A stretch of 64,000 nt of DNA from Corallium rubrum (lineage: Eukaryota; Cnidaria; Anthozoa; Scleralcyonacea; Coralliidae), in NCBI GenBank assembly GCA_964035015.1, contig OZ036005.1, forward strand, positions 5,278,747-5,342,746. The letters are read 5' to 3'. Shown one piece after another: positions 46,420-59,460 of this stretch (positions are counted from its first letter, which is position 1; each line of letters opens with the position of its first letter). The position numbers were made by a program, and so were the translations under genes. The notes beneath the pieces were generated by a model, which did no database searches, had not been told where the DNA came from, and saw only the letters and a list, made by a program, of their open reading frames with translations.

Positions 46420-46546
46420 GACTTAAATGATTATTGAGGAGGTTTTCCAACAAAGTTTTGTCTATTTTTTCTACCTTGGACAAAGATTTTCCTAGTTTTT
46501 TTCTTCATTTATTTTCTAATTAGTATTCATAGGGTTGTATGCTATA

Positions 46547-46706
46547 GATCGTTTTCATCTGACGTCACGGCGGCCATATTGGTGTACCAAAACAATGAAA
46601 TGGCGGCCATATTGGTGTACGGTATGGGAATTAGCTCTTTATTCAAATATTTCGTATTGTTTCACCACCCCAATGGGGCCACCGATCACGTGAGTGAAAA
46701 CGATCT
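46547..46706. mobile_element. Small MITE, GATCGTTTTCA termini
   Basis: GATCGTTTTCATCTG at the left, inverted as GAGTGAAAACGATC at the right. Contains GGCGGCCATATTGGTGTAC twice. It abuts the next element. Confidence 0.6.
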
Positions 46707-46707
46707 A

Positions 46708-47199
46708 CAGGGTGTATCAAAAAAAAGGCTACCCTTAGAAAATATAATTAACATTCTTTTCAAATAACCTATTGTATATTGACAGCCCTGGACACCTCTG
46801 AAGTCATGGATGCGTAAAAACAAATGGTTTTATACACCTGGGAAATTAAGATAACTTGAAGTGTATGCATGGTGAAAGTATTAACTATTCAGTAACAGCT
46901 TTCCTTCTTGTGCGGCTATACTTTGTGTCTGGGTATAAGTTACTACAATAAATACGCGTTGCTCTGTGGTCAGTTGAACCATTTTTAATCGAACTGATAT
47001 GAATATAATTAACATTTTTATTTCAGTTATGCTCCTTCATACGTTTAGAAGTTATCGTAATTTCCCAGGTGTATACGACCATTTGTTTTTTACGCATCCG
47101 TGACTTCAGAGGTGTCCAGGGCTGTCAATATACAATAGGTTATTTGAAAAGAATGTTAATTATATTTTCTAAGGGTAGCCTTTTTTTTGATACACCCTG
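46708..47199. mobile_element. Mariner-like MITE, 492 bp, TA target duplication
   Basis: Termini CAGGGTGTATCAAAAAAAAG and its inverse, continuing as inverted arms of about 150 bp. TA lies on both sides (46706-46707, 47200-47201). Typical of non-autonomous Tc1/mariner elements; no transposase. GGGTTGTAT at 46532 and ATACAACCC at 47204 may be the ends of an older element into which these two inserted. Confidence 0.8.
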
Positions 47200-47287
47200 T
47201 ATATACAACCCTCGCAAGAACAAAGAAAACCGACTCAATAATTATTTAAGGTAAGCATACTAGTACGACAAATGTAAATTATTTGAG

Positions 47288-47825
47288 AAATAAAAAACGT
47301 GTCGCGTGCGATTATCGAGTTATAATGCACGAGAGATGCGTGTAAAGCACGAGGCGATAGCCGAGTGTTTTACTAGCTTCTCGAGTGCATTATAACTCGA
47401 TAATCGCACAGCGACTAAGTTTTTTATTTCTTTTATAAAATAATGACTTTAAACTGTCAATAAACCCAATAAATGTAAGCAAAAAAACAGATTACCTGTC
47501 TCAGGACGAGTTTGTTACCATTTAGCGCCACGCGTGGCCTCGTACCGATACGTCGGGGATTTTAGCGATGAAAATGCACTTAAAGTTGCACTGAAAACAT
47601 TCTGCTGTGTTAATTACGCGGTTAGACATATATCCAAGTAATTTTTGACTTTCGTTGATGATTAAATCCACATAAAATTCATCAAAAACGACAAAATCGT
47701 CGCGAAGTATCTCGTGTGCCGTGCCGTTATGGAGTTATAATGGTACGCTTGTTTGACTCAATAGCCAATCAGAGTGCGTGTTTTCGTTCATTTACTTCCG
47801 GTTATTTTATAAAGGGCTGTTATAC
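47288..47825. mobile_element. Palindrome-headed element
   Basis: 47288-47429 is a palindrome: AAATAAAAAAC outside, GATTATCGAGTTATAATGCA inside, and a GAGGCGATAGCCGAG loop. The right end has AGCCAATCAGAGTGCG and CCGGTTATTTTATAAAGG. Same plan as 25643-26266 and 27117-27971. The right boundary is approximate. Confidence 0.6.
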
Positions 47826-48205
47826 TGACTGAGGAAGCAAAATACTTCAGTAAAATCTCACTAAAATTCTGCTGATCAACTTCAAAGATAGACTCCTGAT
47901 ATCCCCAATCAATAAAAAAAAATTACCGTAGAGACAATAAACTGTGAAAAAATAAATATCCATAATTTGCAAGGTAAATTTTATTCGTCCGCCATTTTGA
48001 TTCCCTTTGATCCCAGTCCGTTAGCCGACAACAATACACTCGCCAGTTTTGAAATTGAAAGCCAGGCGTAAACTACACTGAGGCCATATTTAGCGCGATC
48101 TCTTCATATAAGAAAGCAGGAATTTAAAGACCAACAACCTCATGCGGCAAAGAAAGAAAAGACATTGAACAAAAAAAAAACAACATTGAGCGAGTAATTG
48201 ATGCC
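47826..48205. other. Spacer before microsatellite
   Basis: No gene or repeat recognised. Confidence 0.3.
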
Positions 48206-48507
48206 AAGAACTGATGATGATGATGATAACGATGATGATGATAATTATGATAATAATAACGATAATGATGATGATGACGATAACGATGATGATAATGATG
48301 ATAATAATGATGATGATGATGATAATGATGATGATAATGATGATGATAACGATGATGATAATGAGGATGATAACGATGATAATGATGATAACGATGATGA
48401 TAATGATGATGATAATGATGATGATAATGATGATGATGTTGATGATTATGATGACGACGATGATGATGACGACGATGATGACGATAATTATGATGACGAT
48501 GATGATC
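48206..48507. repeat. (GAT/AAT/AAC)n trinucleotide tract
   Basis: About 300 bp of GATGATAAC-type trinucleotides. Frames here encode only D/N, M/I or I/V runs and are not considered genes. It ends exactly where duplication unit 1 begins. Confidence 0.92.
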
Positions 48508-48702
48508 AAAAATAAACGGAAACTGAGCAAATGTACATTAATTAAAAACTCTTAGAAAGTGTAACAGTAAACTATATCAAGACACTTCGCAGCTTTACGC
48601 TATATTAAAATTGTTAAGTGTAACTCAATTAAGTTTGGACTGATAAAATTAGATAAATATGAAAGCAAAAGACATATATCGTCGTTAATGCCCAATCAAA
48701 GA

Positions 48703-48708
48703 TTTATT
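48703..48708 (-). terminator. Poly(A) signal AATAAA, gene 2
   Basis: AATAAA on the minus strand about 85 bp after the stop codon; kept in copy 3 (58391-58396). Confidence 0.6.
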
Positions 48709-48792
48709 TATGTTAAAACCCAAACATCTATTACATCTAAATATAATCCAGCATGGATTTACAAACTTGGACTTTCCTAAAATCATGCTAGT

Positions 48793-49512
48793 CTAGTACA
48801 CAATTTTAGCATAACAACACCACCAATGCCGACGGCTAGAAATCAGAGTTCCTCTTTTTGCTAGGTTACTGACCATGGAATCCTGACCAAATCGCTTCAG
48901 GTGAATTTCCAGCCCAATTTTGCAATACCTTGTGCCACGTCCCTTGATGCGACTTTGGATTTCTCGAACGAATTTTCGGCTGAGTTTAGATGAGAGAAAA
49001 TCGATGTGTAAGCGTTCCTCCAAAACGCCTTCCAAGTAAGCAGCCTCTGAACACTTAGCAGTCACCATGTAGTAGATCTTTTTCTGAACTCTCTTGTCTC
49101 CATTTTCGTCGGTTTCAATGGTGCTTTCCGTGATCTTCTTAAAACCAAACTTTTCCAAGTTTGCCTCTTTCAAAATCTTGAACATTTTTTCTTTAGACTG
49201 CACCTTCACTTTAGGGTCAAACACACGAACGACATCGGTCTCAGCCCCATCTACATAACATAAAAGTTATAACATTCAGTAAAATTTCACAATAGAAAGT
49301 TTAAAACTAGTAACCAAGGATTTTTCAAACTCCATACATTCTATACAGTACTGCATGGTTAACGCGGTTAACGAAGTCTGCTTTAAGATACGTAATGTAA
49401 AACTTTCTCAGGATGTTACAACAACTCAGTTACAATGATATAGTGTAAAAATACCTGTATGTAAGCAAACATATGCCGAAGCAATAACTGCGAGAACACC
49501 AAGACACTTCAT
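48793..49512 (-). CDS. Secreted protein family, gene 2 (two exons)
   Basis: Exon 1 is 49512-49455 (signal peptide MKCLGVLAVIASAYVCLHT) and exon 2 is 49250-48793, with a 204-bp phase-1 intron bounded by GT/AG. 171 residues. Compared with gene 1 it has one extra residue (KVQSKEKM for KLSKEEM), and the Cys of NRC is replaced (KRF). The tail is unrelated until the final YAKIVY shared with gene 3. Only four Cys remain after the signal peptide (86, 129, 164, 165), so its disulfide pattern must differ. It is either diverging or relaxed; no stop or frameshift is seen. Confidence 0.8.
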
Positions 49513-49770
49513 GATAAAAAGTTCACACTGTTTTCTTCTCTCAGAACTTCAGGTTTCTTGATCTTATAACCAACTTTCTCGGAGGTTTCCAACTGGAAGT
49601 GAATGCTCTGCTGCAGACGTTCGTCTTTTAAACTCTCTTAATTGTTCACATGACAAAACTTATTCGAAAACAAGTGCTGAAGCCAGTGAAGTTTTCAGAA
49701 ATTTGCTGAAACCAAAAGTAATTTTGGCAAATGGATTAGAATTATTTATTTAATGGTTTACCATTAACAA
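49513..49770 (-). promoter_or_regulatory. Conserved 5' flank, gene 2
   Basis: Shared with the gene 1 and gene 3 upstream regions, with several small deletions. Presumed 5' UTR and promoter. Confidence 0.45.
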
Positions 49771-51409
49771 ATATGTCAAGTGTCCACAAATCGTCACTCC
49801 ACACTGGCCAGTGCCGTATTTTCAGATCAAGTTAAAAGTTTCGATCACGTTTTTCATTTGGTTTAATTTAAAATATAACATGTAATTTTCAAAATTCTGT
49901 AAAATATTTTCCCAAAATGCAGAAAATGGCAGTTCAAAGACTCTACATTTCAAGATTTTATCCATTCGAAAATACACCCCCCCCCCCCCCCTCCTCCTCC
50001 TCTTCCCAACGTTTTACACCTTGCCTGTATATGAGAGCGCGTTTCTACAATCTAGACGTAATTGTTAGACCAAAACTGTTCTATAGACTCCGTTTATTTA
50101 TATTGCATGCCTACTGGAGATTTCAAATCCGTGGTCAGTCGTCGCTGCATGCTTTTGTCTGTGCTTGGTGTTAACTACGTCTTATTTGTATGTGTGTACT
50201 TGTCTGACAAACCTTTGAAAATGAATAAAAAAGAGCTTCTCTAAATGAACTTCATTCTACGCTAAAAGCAAAACCACTATTTGTATACACAAGAACTCAC
50301 CACAACTAAACTGTGTTTTTAGATGAAAAGCTGCGTTTCATCAACTCTGCGCGTTTCTGATCAGCTCTAACACAAACACATGCAGTGTCATCTATCATGC
50401 ATGCCCATTAAAGCAAACATAGCAGCTGCAAATACTTCTTCTTTTGTGAAAGAAAGTCCACTTAATCTATAGAATATGCTAAATTATGTCACATTGTGTC
50501 ACTAAATTATTAGACATTCTGAAAAATATTCATGCTATACCGATAAACAAAATAGGCACAGTACAAGCTCAGAATAAAGATTTAATTTCTTTTATATAAA
50601 GGCTTAAGCTATACATAAAGATAACAGGGATTTAGAAGGGAGTATATATGCACATGAACCCTTTCGTATTTATTTTATTTATTAGCTATATTCAGTTTTA
50701 TTTCGGAGAATATATTCTTTATCGTCTGGTAGTTCTTCCCTATACACAGAAGCGTCTGGCGATAACAACCAGAATAAATTGTCTGATTTTAGACCTGAAA
50801 ATTAATCACAAAGCATTACTACACACAAGAAAGAGTAGTAAGTTTTTAGCTCCAGATACGAAACGCCCAAAACAGAATGAAATATATTGGCACGTTTACA
50901 ATAGAATAGGTGCTATAAATACAATTTCCTTCATGCGTGCATCTATCTGATTTCATAAGTTCTGCCTCTACGTTGTTATTCAGTTTTACGTACCAAACAT
51001 TAGAATGATCGAGAACATGCTAAAACGAAAACAAGGATATATCTTCTCAAAGATCATAATTTCGGCTTAAATTTCTCTGACAGGTAAAAAATGACAATTG
51101 TGAAGTTGTAGATCTTGTATACATTTACATCACAAATAATCTCGGTTGAATTACTGACAAGTATACGTGTATATTATGCAGACCAAAAAATGACAATTGC
51201 ATGTGAAGTTGTAGATCTTGTACATTTACATCTCAAATAATCTCGGTTGAATTGCTGACAAGTATACGTGTATATTATGCAGACCAAACCATGACAATTG
51301 TGAAGTTGTAGATCTCGTATACATTTACATCTCAAAAAAAGGTTTTCTTCTAATAAGAATTTAGAAGTATTAAGAATTTAGAATTATATCTATGTAAATG
51401 ATAAACAAA
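49771..51409. repeat. Gene-free part of duplication unit 1, with 100-bp tandem repeats
   Basis: Similar to 59461-61060 with many indels. 51091-51340 holds about 2.5 units of ~100 bp (ATGACAATTG.GAAGTTGTAG to TATTATGCAGACCAAA). The poly-C at 49978-49991 is also in unit 2. The frame 50648-50950 is broken in unit 2, so it is not a gene. Confidence 0.75.
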
Positions 51410-54400
51410 GTGCAGTTGAACAAAAAGAGGAGATTGAAAAAGTTTGTGATACTAATGCAAACTTTTTACGACAAAATTTATTGACATACCGTGGTGTATG
51501 TATTCAGACTTAATCTTGTACTTTATTCTCCCCAATAAAAGGTTTTCTTCTAACAATTTAAACTTTTTTACGACAAAATCTACTGAATCCTAATAAATCC
51601 TGAAGACAGTTATCTGTTATCTACTTTTCAAGTCAAACTGAATAAATCTCCTTCCAAACTCACAGCAACATGTACAAATGAAAATTAATAAGACACTTGG
51701 CTTTGTCAACATCAACTTCTGGAGCTGAAGGAAAAAGTAAAACTTAATCTTGTACTTTTGTACCTTAATCGGCAATTCCAAAAAAATATTTTCTTTCAAA
51801 AATTTAAAACAACAGTTAGGCAAAAACAGAAAAGGGAACAAGAATTTGTATTGCAGTAGTACCGTGCTTTTTTAAGAGAATCTAGTGGAATCCTACTAGA
51901 ATCTGAAGACAGTTCTCTAATCGTCTGACTGTCAGTTATGTACCTCTTAGTCAAAAAATAAGATCTCTTATTCCCTTCGTGAGCTTGAAGCAACAAAGGC
52001 AAACAAGACACTTGCATAGCTTTGTCAACATCAACTTCTGGAGCTGAAGCAAGCTACAATACATACATGCTTCTCGTCTGATAATAAAGCCAGGGTCATG
52101 CTATAGTTTTATATACCATAGGACCATGGGTTCCATATGCATGCAAACGATCATTGCAAGATGTTCTGGTACGTTAGACATAATAAGTAAAACAAACTCA
52201 GAACAAAGTTTCATTTTTACATCTTGTTGTGTCCAAGGAAACTCTTAAAAGGAAGTATATAAATAAACTTCCGACATTAATTCCTATTTTAACTCCAGTT
52301 TAGAAAACCTGACTTCTTTTCTATATACCCAGAACTAAACTGATCGCCTGGCGTTATATAGCCAGAATAATGGTCTGGGATTATATGGGCAAAATAAAAT
52401 CAGGAAACTACGGACGAGAAAGAGTCAATGGAAACATTTTAAACTTTTGGTCCGGGACCAGCGTCGCACAGCCAAAATATGAACGTCTGGCGTTAATCGA
52501 AAATCAAATAAAATATATAATAAAGAACCATATACAAACTGAAAGATATATAATCGATAACTATATAAGTTTTATTATAGCTATATTATGTGGGCAAGAA
52601 TAAACTCAAACTCAGACAAGGACTTTATCAAAGCGGATCAAAATCTCTCAAAATTCACTGACATATTTGATTACAACGAATACAAGTAAACTCTCGTTAG
52701 TTTGGTATTTTTCGCGACAAATGCTTCTTGCTCATATATCTATGAAAATCTTAAACAACCGTTGAACAAAAAGAAGGAACTGCACAACTTTATACAGCAT
52801 TAGCAGATTTTTATGACAAAATTTATTGTCAGCGTAGTTAGAAATAAAGACAACTTAATCTCGTACTTTTGATATTTTGCGATCCAAAAAAGAATTTTCT
52901 TCCAAAAAATTTAAATCTTTCACGGAAAAAATCTAGTGAATCCTAATGATCAATTCTGAAGACAGTTTTCCAATGTTTACTATTATCTACTTTACAAGTC
53001 AAACTGAATATATAGATCTTGCAAACTCAAACGACAACAAATGAAAATTAATAAGACACTTTGCTATGTCAGCATTAACTTCTGAAGCTGAAGGAAATAC
53101 AAAATTTAATCTCGTACTTTTGCACCTTAATTGGCAATTCCATGCAGAAAAAATATTTTCTTTTAGGAATTAAAAACAATATAGTTAAGCCAAAACGAAA
53201 GAGGAAACAACTTTGTATTGAAGTACCATGTTTTTTACAAGAGTCTAGTGGAATCCCACTCAACTCTGAAGACATGCAGTTCCCTAATCGGCTGACTGTC
53301 AGCGACTTCTCAAAGTAAGAGAAGTACTTTGCGAGCTTAAATTCAACAAAGGCAAAAACGACACTTGGCTTAGTCAGGCAACATCAACTTCTGGAGCTAA
53401 AGCAAGCTACAATACATGCTTCCGTTATTATGAGAAAAAGGCTAGGGTCTTGCTATAGTTCCACCATGCATGCATGAGTCCCATATACAAAATATTATTG
53501 CAAGATGTTGTTAGATATGATAAACTAAAATGGCACATAAAAAGCTCAGAACAAGCCAACGAATTCTGTTTATATTTATCTTATAGTGTCGTAACTCGTA
53601 AGAGAGCCGAGGAGTATATAAATAAACTTCCTCAGCATTCATTTTGTGTATTCCTATTTAGAGAGATAGTTTATAACTCATTCCTGTCCGAGGGCTTTCC
53701 CAGAAGTGAATAAAATCGACTGGCGTTAGCCAGAATAAAATACCAAAGATCGATTCCGACAGGAAAGAGTTAAGCTCCACTTTAGAAAGCCTGAATTCTT
53801 TCTTGACTTGTATACTTCCTTTCACTTTGAACGTCCGGATAGTTTACATGGCGTTATGTAACCAGAAAAAAAAATGGTTTGGCCTTATGTGGCCGAAATA
53901 AAATCGGGAAAGTTGCACACACTGCGGACGAGAAAGAATCTTGGTGAAAACGTTTTAAACTTCTGGTCGGGGACCAGTTTTTCCCACTCAGAATATAATA
54001 TAATCGTCTGCATGACATTATCCGAAATATAATGTAATAAAACAGACCAATGTATATATAGGAATAGAAAGGCATAATTGATAAATATATGTCCTATTAT
54101 AGCTATACTATATATAAGCCAACATATACGCTCAAACGCACAAAAGAACTTTCTTAGCAATCAGAATCCCTCAGAATTCACTGACAGGTATATTCAATCA
54201 CAAGGAAGACACGTGAATTCAATCTCGTTAGTTTGGTATTTTTTGGGGGCAAATGCTTCTTGGTCGTATTTAATAAAAATCTTAAACAATAACCGTTGAA
54301 CAAAAGAGAGGGACTGCACAAGTTTATACAGCAATAGCAGATATTTTACTACAAAATTTATTGTCAGCTTAAAAAGACAACTTAATCTCGTACTTTTGGT

Positions 54401-54930
54401 ATTTCCAAACCAGGTTTTCTTAAAACTTTTTACGACAAAATCTAGTGAATCCTATTTAATTTTGCAGATAGTTTTCTAATGCTTACTGTTATCTACTTTT
54501 CAAATCAAATCAAATTGAATAGATCTTCTTGCAAACTCAAAGGAACAAATGCAAAAAATTAACAAGACACTTATAGCTATGTCAACATCAACTTCTGGAG
54601 CTGAAGGAAAATGCAAAACTTTATGTTGTACTTTTGTACTTTATTTGACAATTATACAGAAAAAGAATTTTCTTCTAAAAATTTACAACAACAGTGAAAC
54701 CAAAACTATAGAGTTTGGAGAAACTTTATTCTTTCTGTGCGGGTTGAATTTCAGATTACCCGCACAACCTTCCTTAAAATAGAGGAAATTTATGGATAAA
54801 TAGTGTGATTTTTACCTATGGTTTACACGAGAGTCTATACTCTATAGACAGAATCCCACTCAACCCAGAAGACAGTTCTCACTCCTCAGTTAACATTAAC
54901 TGTCAGCTATACTTCTCAAGTTAAAGAAGA
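51410..54930. repeat. Higher-order repeat block H1 (~1.36-kb units)
   Basis: AACTTCTGGAGCTGAAG-type phrases near 51708, 52025, 53068, 53383 and 54587 alternate at about 315 and 1040 bp, giving a ~1.36-kb unit. Other markers keep the same spacing: CTGGCGTTA at 52345 and 53722, CTCTCGTTAGTTTGGTAT at 52690 and ATCTCGTTAGTTTGGTAT at 54222. Part of it recurs inverted at 43-2883. Short frames inside are not conserved. No element family recognised. Confidence 0.85.
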
Positions 54931-55240
54931 GAGCAGAGCCTTCTTTTCCTTATTTCTTCCCTGAGAGAGAGGAAGGAAAGAAGGTTCTGCCGTATTCGTG
55001 TTTGGCTTCATCCAACGTTTAAAACGAAGTAACTCGTTTAAGACCCGTTAGTTCTTGTTTTGTTTTCTGCTCGGATTTTGACTGGGTTCGAGATTGTAAC
55101 CAAGCAACTGACATACGTGCGCAATGGTAACCATGCATTCACGAATACGGCAGAGCCTTCTTTTCTTCCTCTCCCCGCCCGAGCTCTCAGTAAAGAAATA
55201 AGAATAAGAAGGCTCTTCTCGCAGGGTAGATCTGAACAGA
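54931..55240. repeat. Spacer with inverted repeat between higher-order blocks
   Basis: AAGAAGGTTCTGCCGTATTC (54978) and its inverse GAATACGGCAGAGCCTTCTT (55143) differ at one position. The sequence differs from the repeat units on each side, and the inverted copy at the window start ends here. Confidence 0.75.
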
Positions 55241-58207
55241 AGCAAGTTCAATACATTCTTCTCTTCTGAGAAAAGGGCCACGGTGCTGCTATAGTTCTAC
55301 CATGGGACATATTTACGAAGGATCAAATTGCAAAATGTTGTCAGATAAGTGATAAACTAAAATGGCAAATGCGGAACAAGTTTAGAACAAGGCAACGAAT
55401 TCAGTTTATATTTTTGCATTAAGTCAAACTGAATAAATCTCCTTCCAAACTCACAGCAACATGTACAAATGAAAATTAATAAGACACTTGGCTTTGTCAA
55501 CATCAACTTCTGGAGCTGAAGGAAATAGTAAAACTTAATCTTGTACTTTTGTACCTTAATCGGCAATTCCAAAAAAATATTTTCTTACAAAAATTTAAAA
55601 CAACATTTAGGCAAAACAAAAAAGGGCACAAGTTTGTATTGCAGTAGTACCGTGCTTTTTTAAGAGAATCTAGTGGAATCCTAATAGAATCTGAAGACAG
55701 TTCTCTAATCCTCTGACTGTCAGTTATGTACCTCTTAGTCAAAAAATAAGATCTCTTATTCTCTTCGTGAGCTTGAACCTACAAAGGCAAACAAGACACT
55801 TGCATAGCTTTGTCAACATCAACTTCTGGAGCTGAAGCAAGCTACAATACATACATGCACATGCTTCTTTTCTGATAAAAAGGCCAGGGTCATGCTATGG
55901 ATAGTTCTATATACCATAGGACCATGGGTTCCATATGCAAACGATCATTGCAAGATGTTCTGGTACGTAAGACATAATAAGTAAAAGAAACTCAGAACAA
56001 AGTTTTATTTTTACATCTTGTTGTGTCCAAGGAAACTCTTAAAAAGAAGTATATAAATAAACTTCCGACATTAATTCCTATTTTAACTCCAGTTTCGAAA
56101 ACCTGAATTATTTTCTATATACCCAGAACTAAACTGATCGCCTGGCGTTATATAGCCAGAATAATGGTCTGGGATTATATGGACAAATAAAATCAGGAAA
56201 CTACGGACGAGAAAGAGTCAATGGAAACATTTTAAGCTTTTGGTCCGGGACCAGCGTCTCACAGCCAAAATATGAACATCTGGCGTTAATCGAAAATAAA
56301 ATAAAACATATAATAAAGAACTATATACAAACTGAAAGACATATAATCGATAACTATATAAGTTTTATTATAGCTATATTATGTGGGCAAGAATAAACTC
56401 AAACTAAGACAAGGACTTTCTCAAAGCGGATCAGATTCTCTGAAAATTCACTGACATATTTGATTACAACGAATGCAAGTAAACTCTCGTTAGTTTGGTA
56501 TTTTTCGGGGCAAATGCTTCTTGCTCATATCTATGAAAATATTAAACAACCGTTGAACAAAAATAAGGAACTGCACAAGTTTATACAGCATTAGCAGATT
56601 TTTATGACAAAATTTATTGTCAGCCTAATTGGGAATAAAGACAACTTAATCTCGTACTTTTGATATTTCGCGATCCAAAAAAGAACTTTCTTCCAAAAAT
56701 TTAAATCTTTTACGAAAAAATCTAGTGAATCCTAATGATCAATTCTGAAGACAGTTTTCCAATGCTTACTGTTATCTACTTTACAAGTCAAACTGAATAG
56801 ATCTTGCAAACTCAAACGACAACAAATTGAAATTAATAAGACACTTTGCTTATGTCAACCTGGAGCTGAAGGAAATACAAAATTTAATCTCGTACTTTTG
56901 CACGTTAATTGGCAATCCAAGGCAGAAAAATATTTTCTTTTAAGGATTAAAAACAATATAGTTAAGCCAAAACGAAAGAGGAAACAAGTTTGTATTGCAG
57001 TACCATGCTTTTTACAAGAATCTAGTGGAATCCCATTCAACTCTGAAGACAGTTCCCTAATCGGCTGACTGTCAGCGACTTCTCAAAGTAAGAGAAGTAC
57101 TTTGCGAGCTTAAATTCAACAAAGGCAAAAAAGACACTTGGCTTAGTCAGGCAACATCAACTTCTGGAGCTAAAGCAAGCTACAATACATGCTTCCGTTA
57201 TTATGAGAAAAAGGCTAGGGTCTTGCTATAGTTCCACCATGCGTGCATGAGTCCCATATACAAAATATCATTGCAAGATGTTGTTAGATATGATAAACTA
57301 AAATGGCACATGCAGAAAAAGCTCAGAAGAAGGCAACGAATTCAGTTTATATTTATCTTACCGTGTCGTAAGAGAGGAGTATGTAAATAAACTTCCTCAG
57401 CATTAATTTTGTGTATTCCTATTAATTTTAGAGAGATAGTTTATAACTCATTCCTGTCCAAGGGCTTTCCCGAGGTGGATAAAATCGTCTGGCGTTAGCC
57501 AGAATAAAATACCAAAGATCGATTATTTGGACAGGAAAGAGTTAAACTCCACTTTTAATAGAAAGCCTGAATTCTTTCTTGACTTGTACTTCCTTTCCAC
57601 TTTGAACGTCCGGATCATTACATGGCGTTATGTAACCAGAAGAAAAAATGGTTTGGCCCAATGTGGCCAAAATAAAATCGTTAAAGATGCACGCACTACG
57701 GTCGAGAAAGAATCTGGTCCCCTTTAGTTCCCAGTCAGACTATCATCGTTGCAGACGTTATCCGAAATGCAATGTAATAAAACGGACTATATGCATATAG
57801 GAATAAAAAGACATAATTGATAAATATATAAGTTCTAGCATTATAGCTAATATATAAACCAACATGCATATTCAAACCCAGTACACAAGAACTTTCTTAA
57901 TAATCAGAATCCCTCAGAATTCACTGACAGGTAATTCCATCACAAAGAAGACACGTGAACTCAATCTTGTTACTAAATAATTAGTTTGGTATATTTTGGG
58001 GCCAGCAAATGCTTCTTGGTCATATACCTATAAAAATCTTAAACAATAACCGTTGAACAAAAGAGAGGGACTCATGCACAAGTTTATACAGCAGTAGCAG
58101 ATATTTTACAACAAAATTTATTGTCAACTTAAAAACGACAACTTCATCTCGTACTTTTTACGACAAATTCTAATGAATGCTATTTAATTTTGCAGATGGT
58201 TGGATTT
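55241..58207. repeat. Higher-order repeat block H2
   Basis: Markers at 55497, 55815, 56860 and 57163, with CTGGCGTTA at 56142 and 57490, repeat the H1 pattern with the same ~1.36-kb unit. H2 ends at the junction with duplication unit 2. Confidence 0.85.
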
Positions 58208-58390
58208 AAAAATGAACGAAAACTGAGCAAATTCAGGACATTAAAAACTTTTAGAAAGTGCTACAGTAAATTATGATCAAAACACTTTGTTGCTTTACGC
58301 AATAAATTGTTATTTATAACTGAAGTTTGAATAAAATTAAATAAAGATAAAAAAGCAAAAGACATATTCTTGTTAATGCCAAATGAAAGA

Positions 58391-58396
58391 TTTATT
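58391..58396 (-). terminator. Poly(A) signal AATAAA, gene 3
   Basis: AATAAA on the minus strand about 90 bp after the stop codon, same context as gene 2. Confidence 0.6.
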
Positions 58397-58485
58397 TATG
58401 TTAAAACCCAAATATCGATCACATCTAAATATAATCCAGCGCAGCATGAATTTACAAACTTGGACTTTCTTAAAATCGTGCTGGT

Positions 58486-59202
58486 CTAGTACACAATTTT
58501 AGCATAACTACACACACCACACCAGCCTCCGGAGTTACAACCTTTCGGCCCATTTCTTTTTGCTACGTTACTGACTATGGAATCTTGACGACATCGATTC
58601 AAGTGAATTTCCAGCCCAATTTCGCAAGACTTTGTGCCACGTCCCTCGACACGACGCTGAACTTCCCGAACGAATTTTGAGCTGAGATTAGATGACAGGA
58701 ATTCGGTGGGTAAGCGTTTCTCTAAAACGCCTTCCCAGTAAGCAGCCTCTGAACACTTGGCAGTCACCATGTAGTGGACCGTTTCCTTCACTCTCTTGTC
58801 TCCATTTTCGTCGGTTTCACTAGCGCTTTCCGTGGTCTTTTTGAAACCAAACTTTTCCAAGTTTGCCTCTTTCAAAATCTTGAACATTTCTTCTTTAGAT
58901 AACTTCACTTTAGGGTCAAACACACGAACGACATCGGTCTCAGTCCCATCTACATACAATAAGAGTTAACATTCAGTAAAAATGTACAATAAATCAACAG
59001 TATTAGAATTTTTCAAACTGGAATATGACACTCTATAGGTTAACGAACGAGTGCATGCAGGTCTGCTTTAATCGCGCAATGTATATAACTTTCTCAGAAT
59101 GTTACAACAACTCAGTTCCAATGATATATATAGTGTAAAAATACCTGCATGTAAGCAAACAAATGCCAAAGCAATAACTGCGAGAACACCAAGACACTTC
59201 AT
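58486..59202 (-). CDS. Secreted protein family, gene 3 (two exons)
   Basis: Exon 1 is 59202-59145 (MKCLGVLAVIALAFVCLHA) and exon 2 is 58949-58486, with a 195-bp phase-1 intron. 173 residues. Six Cys after the signal peptide (85, 128, 139, 157, 163, 166), like gene 1 but with a different tail spacing (KGCNSGGWCGVC). Relative to gene 1, changes cluster at residues 58-65 and 97-128 and include several charge changes (VKKTIH to VKETVH, GRGTKYCKI to GRGTKSCEI). The 5' flank and downstream poly(A) site are shared with gene 2. Function unknown; secretion is inferred from the signal peptide. Confidence 0.84.
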
Positions 59203-59460
59203 GATAAAAAGTTCGCACTGCCTTCTTCTCTCAGAACTTCGGGTTTCTTGATCTTAACCAACTTTCTAGGAGGTTTCCAACTGGAAGCCAGTGAATACTC
59301 TGCTGCAGAAGTTCGTCTTTTAAACTCTCTTAGTTGTTCACATGACAAAACTTATTCGAAAACAAGTGCTGAAGCCAGTGAAGGGTTTCAGAAATTTGCT
59401 GAAACCAAAAGTAATTTTGGCAATTGGATTAGAATTATTTATTTAATGGTTTACCATTAA
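59203..59460 (-). promoter_or_regulatory. Conserved 5' flank, gene 3
   Basis: Counterpart of 35133-35400 and 49513-49770; presumed 5' UTR and promoter. Confidence 0.45.

Larger units (their letters stand above)
48508..58207. repeat. Segmental duplication, unit 1 (~9.7 kb)
   Basis: 48508 onward (ACTGAGCAAAT, then the gene, its 5' flank and 49.8-52.9 kb) matches 58208 onward in the same order and orientation, offset about 9.7 kb. Small indels are common. Contains secreted-protein gene 2 and two blocks of the higher-order repeat. Confidence 0.88.

Noticed and set aside
48090-48555. Long frames encoding poly-Ile, poly-Asp/Asn or poly-Met
   Set aside because: They are translations of the trinucleotide microsatellite in three frames.
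57527-57727. Frame beginning MDRKELNSTF, also at 63295-63672
   Set aside because: Belongs to the higher-order repeat; other units break it, and no domain is recognised.
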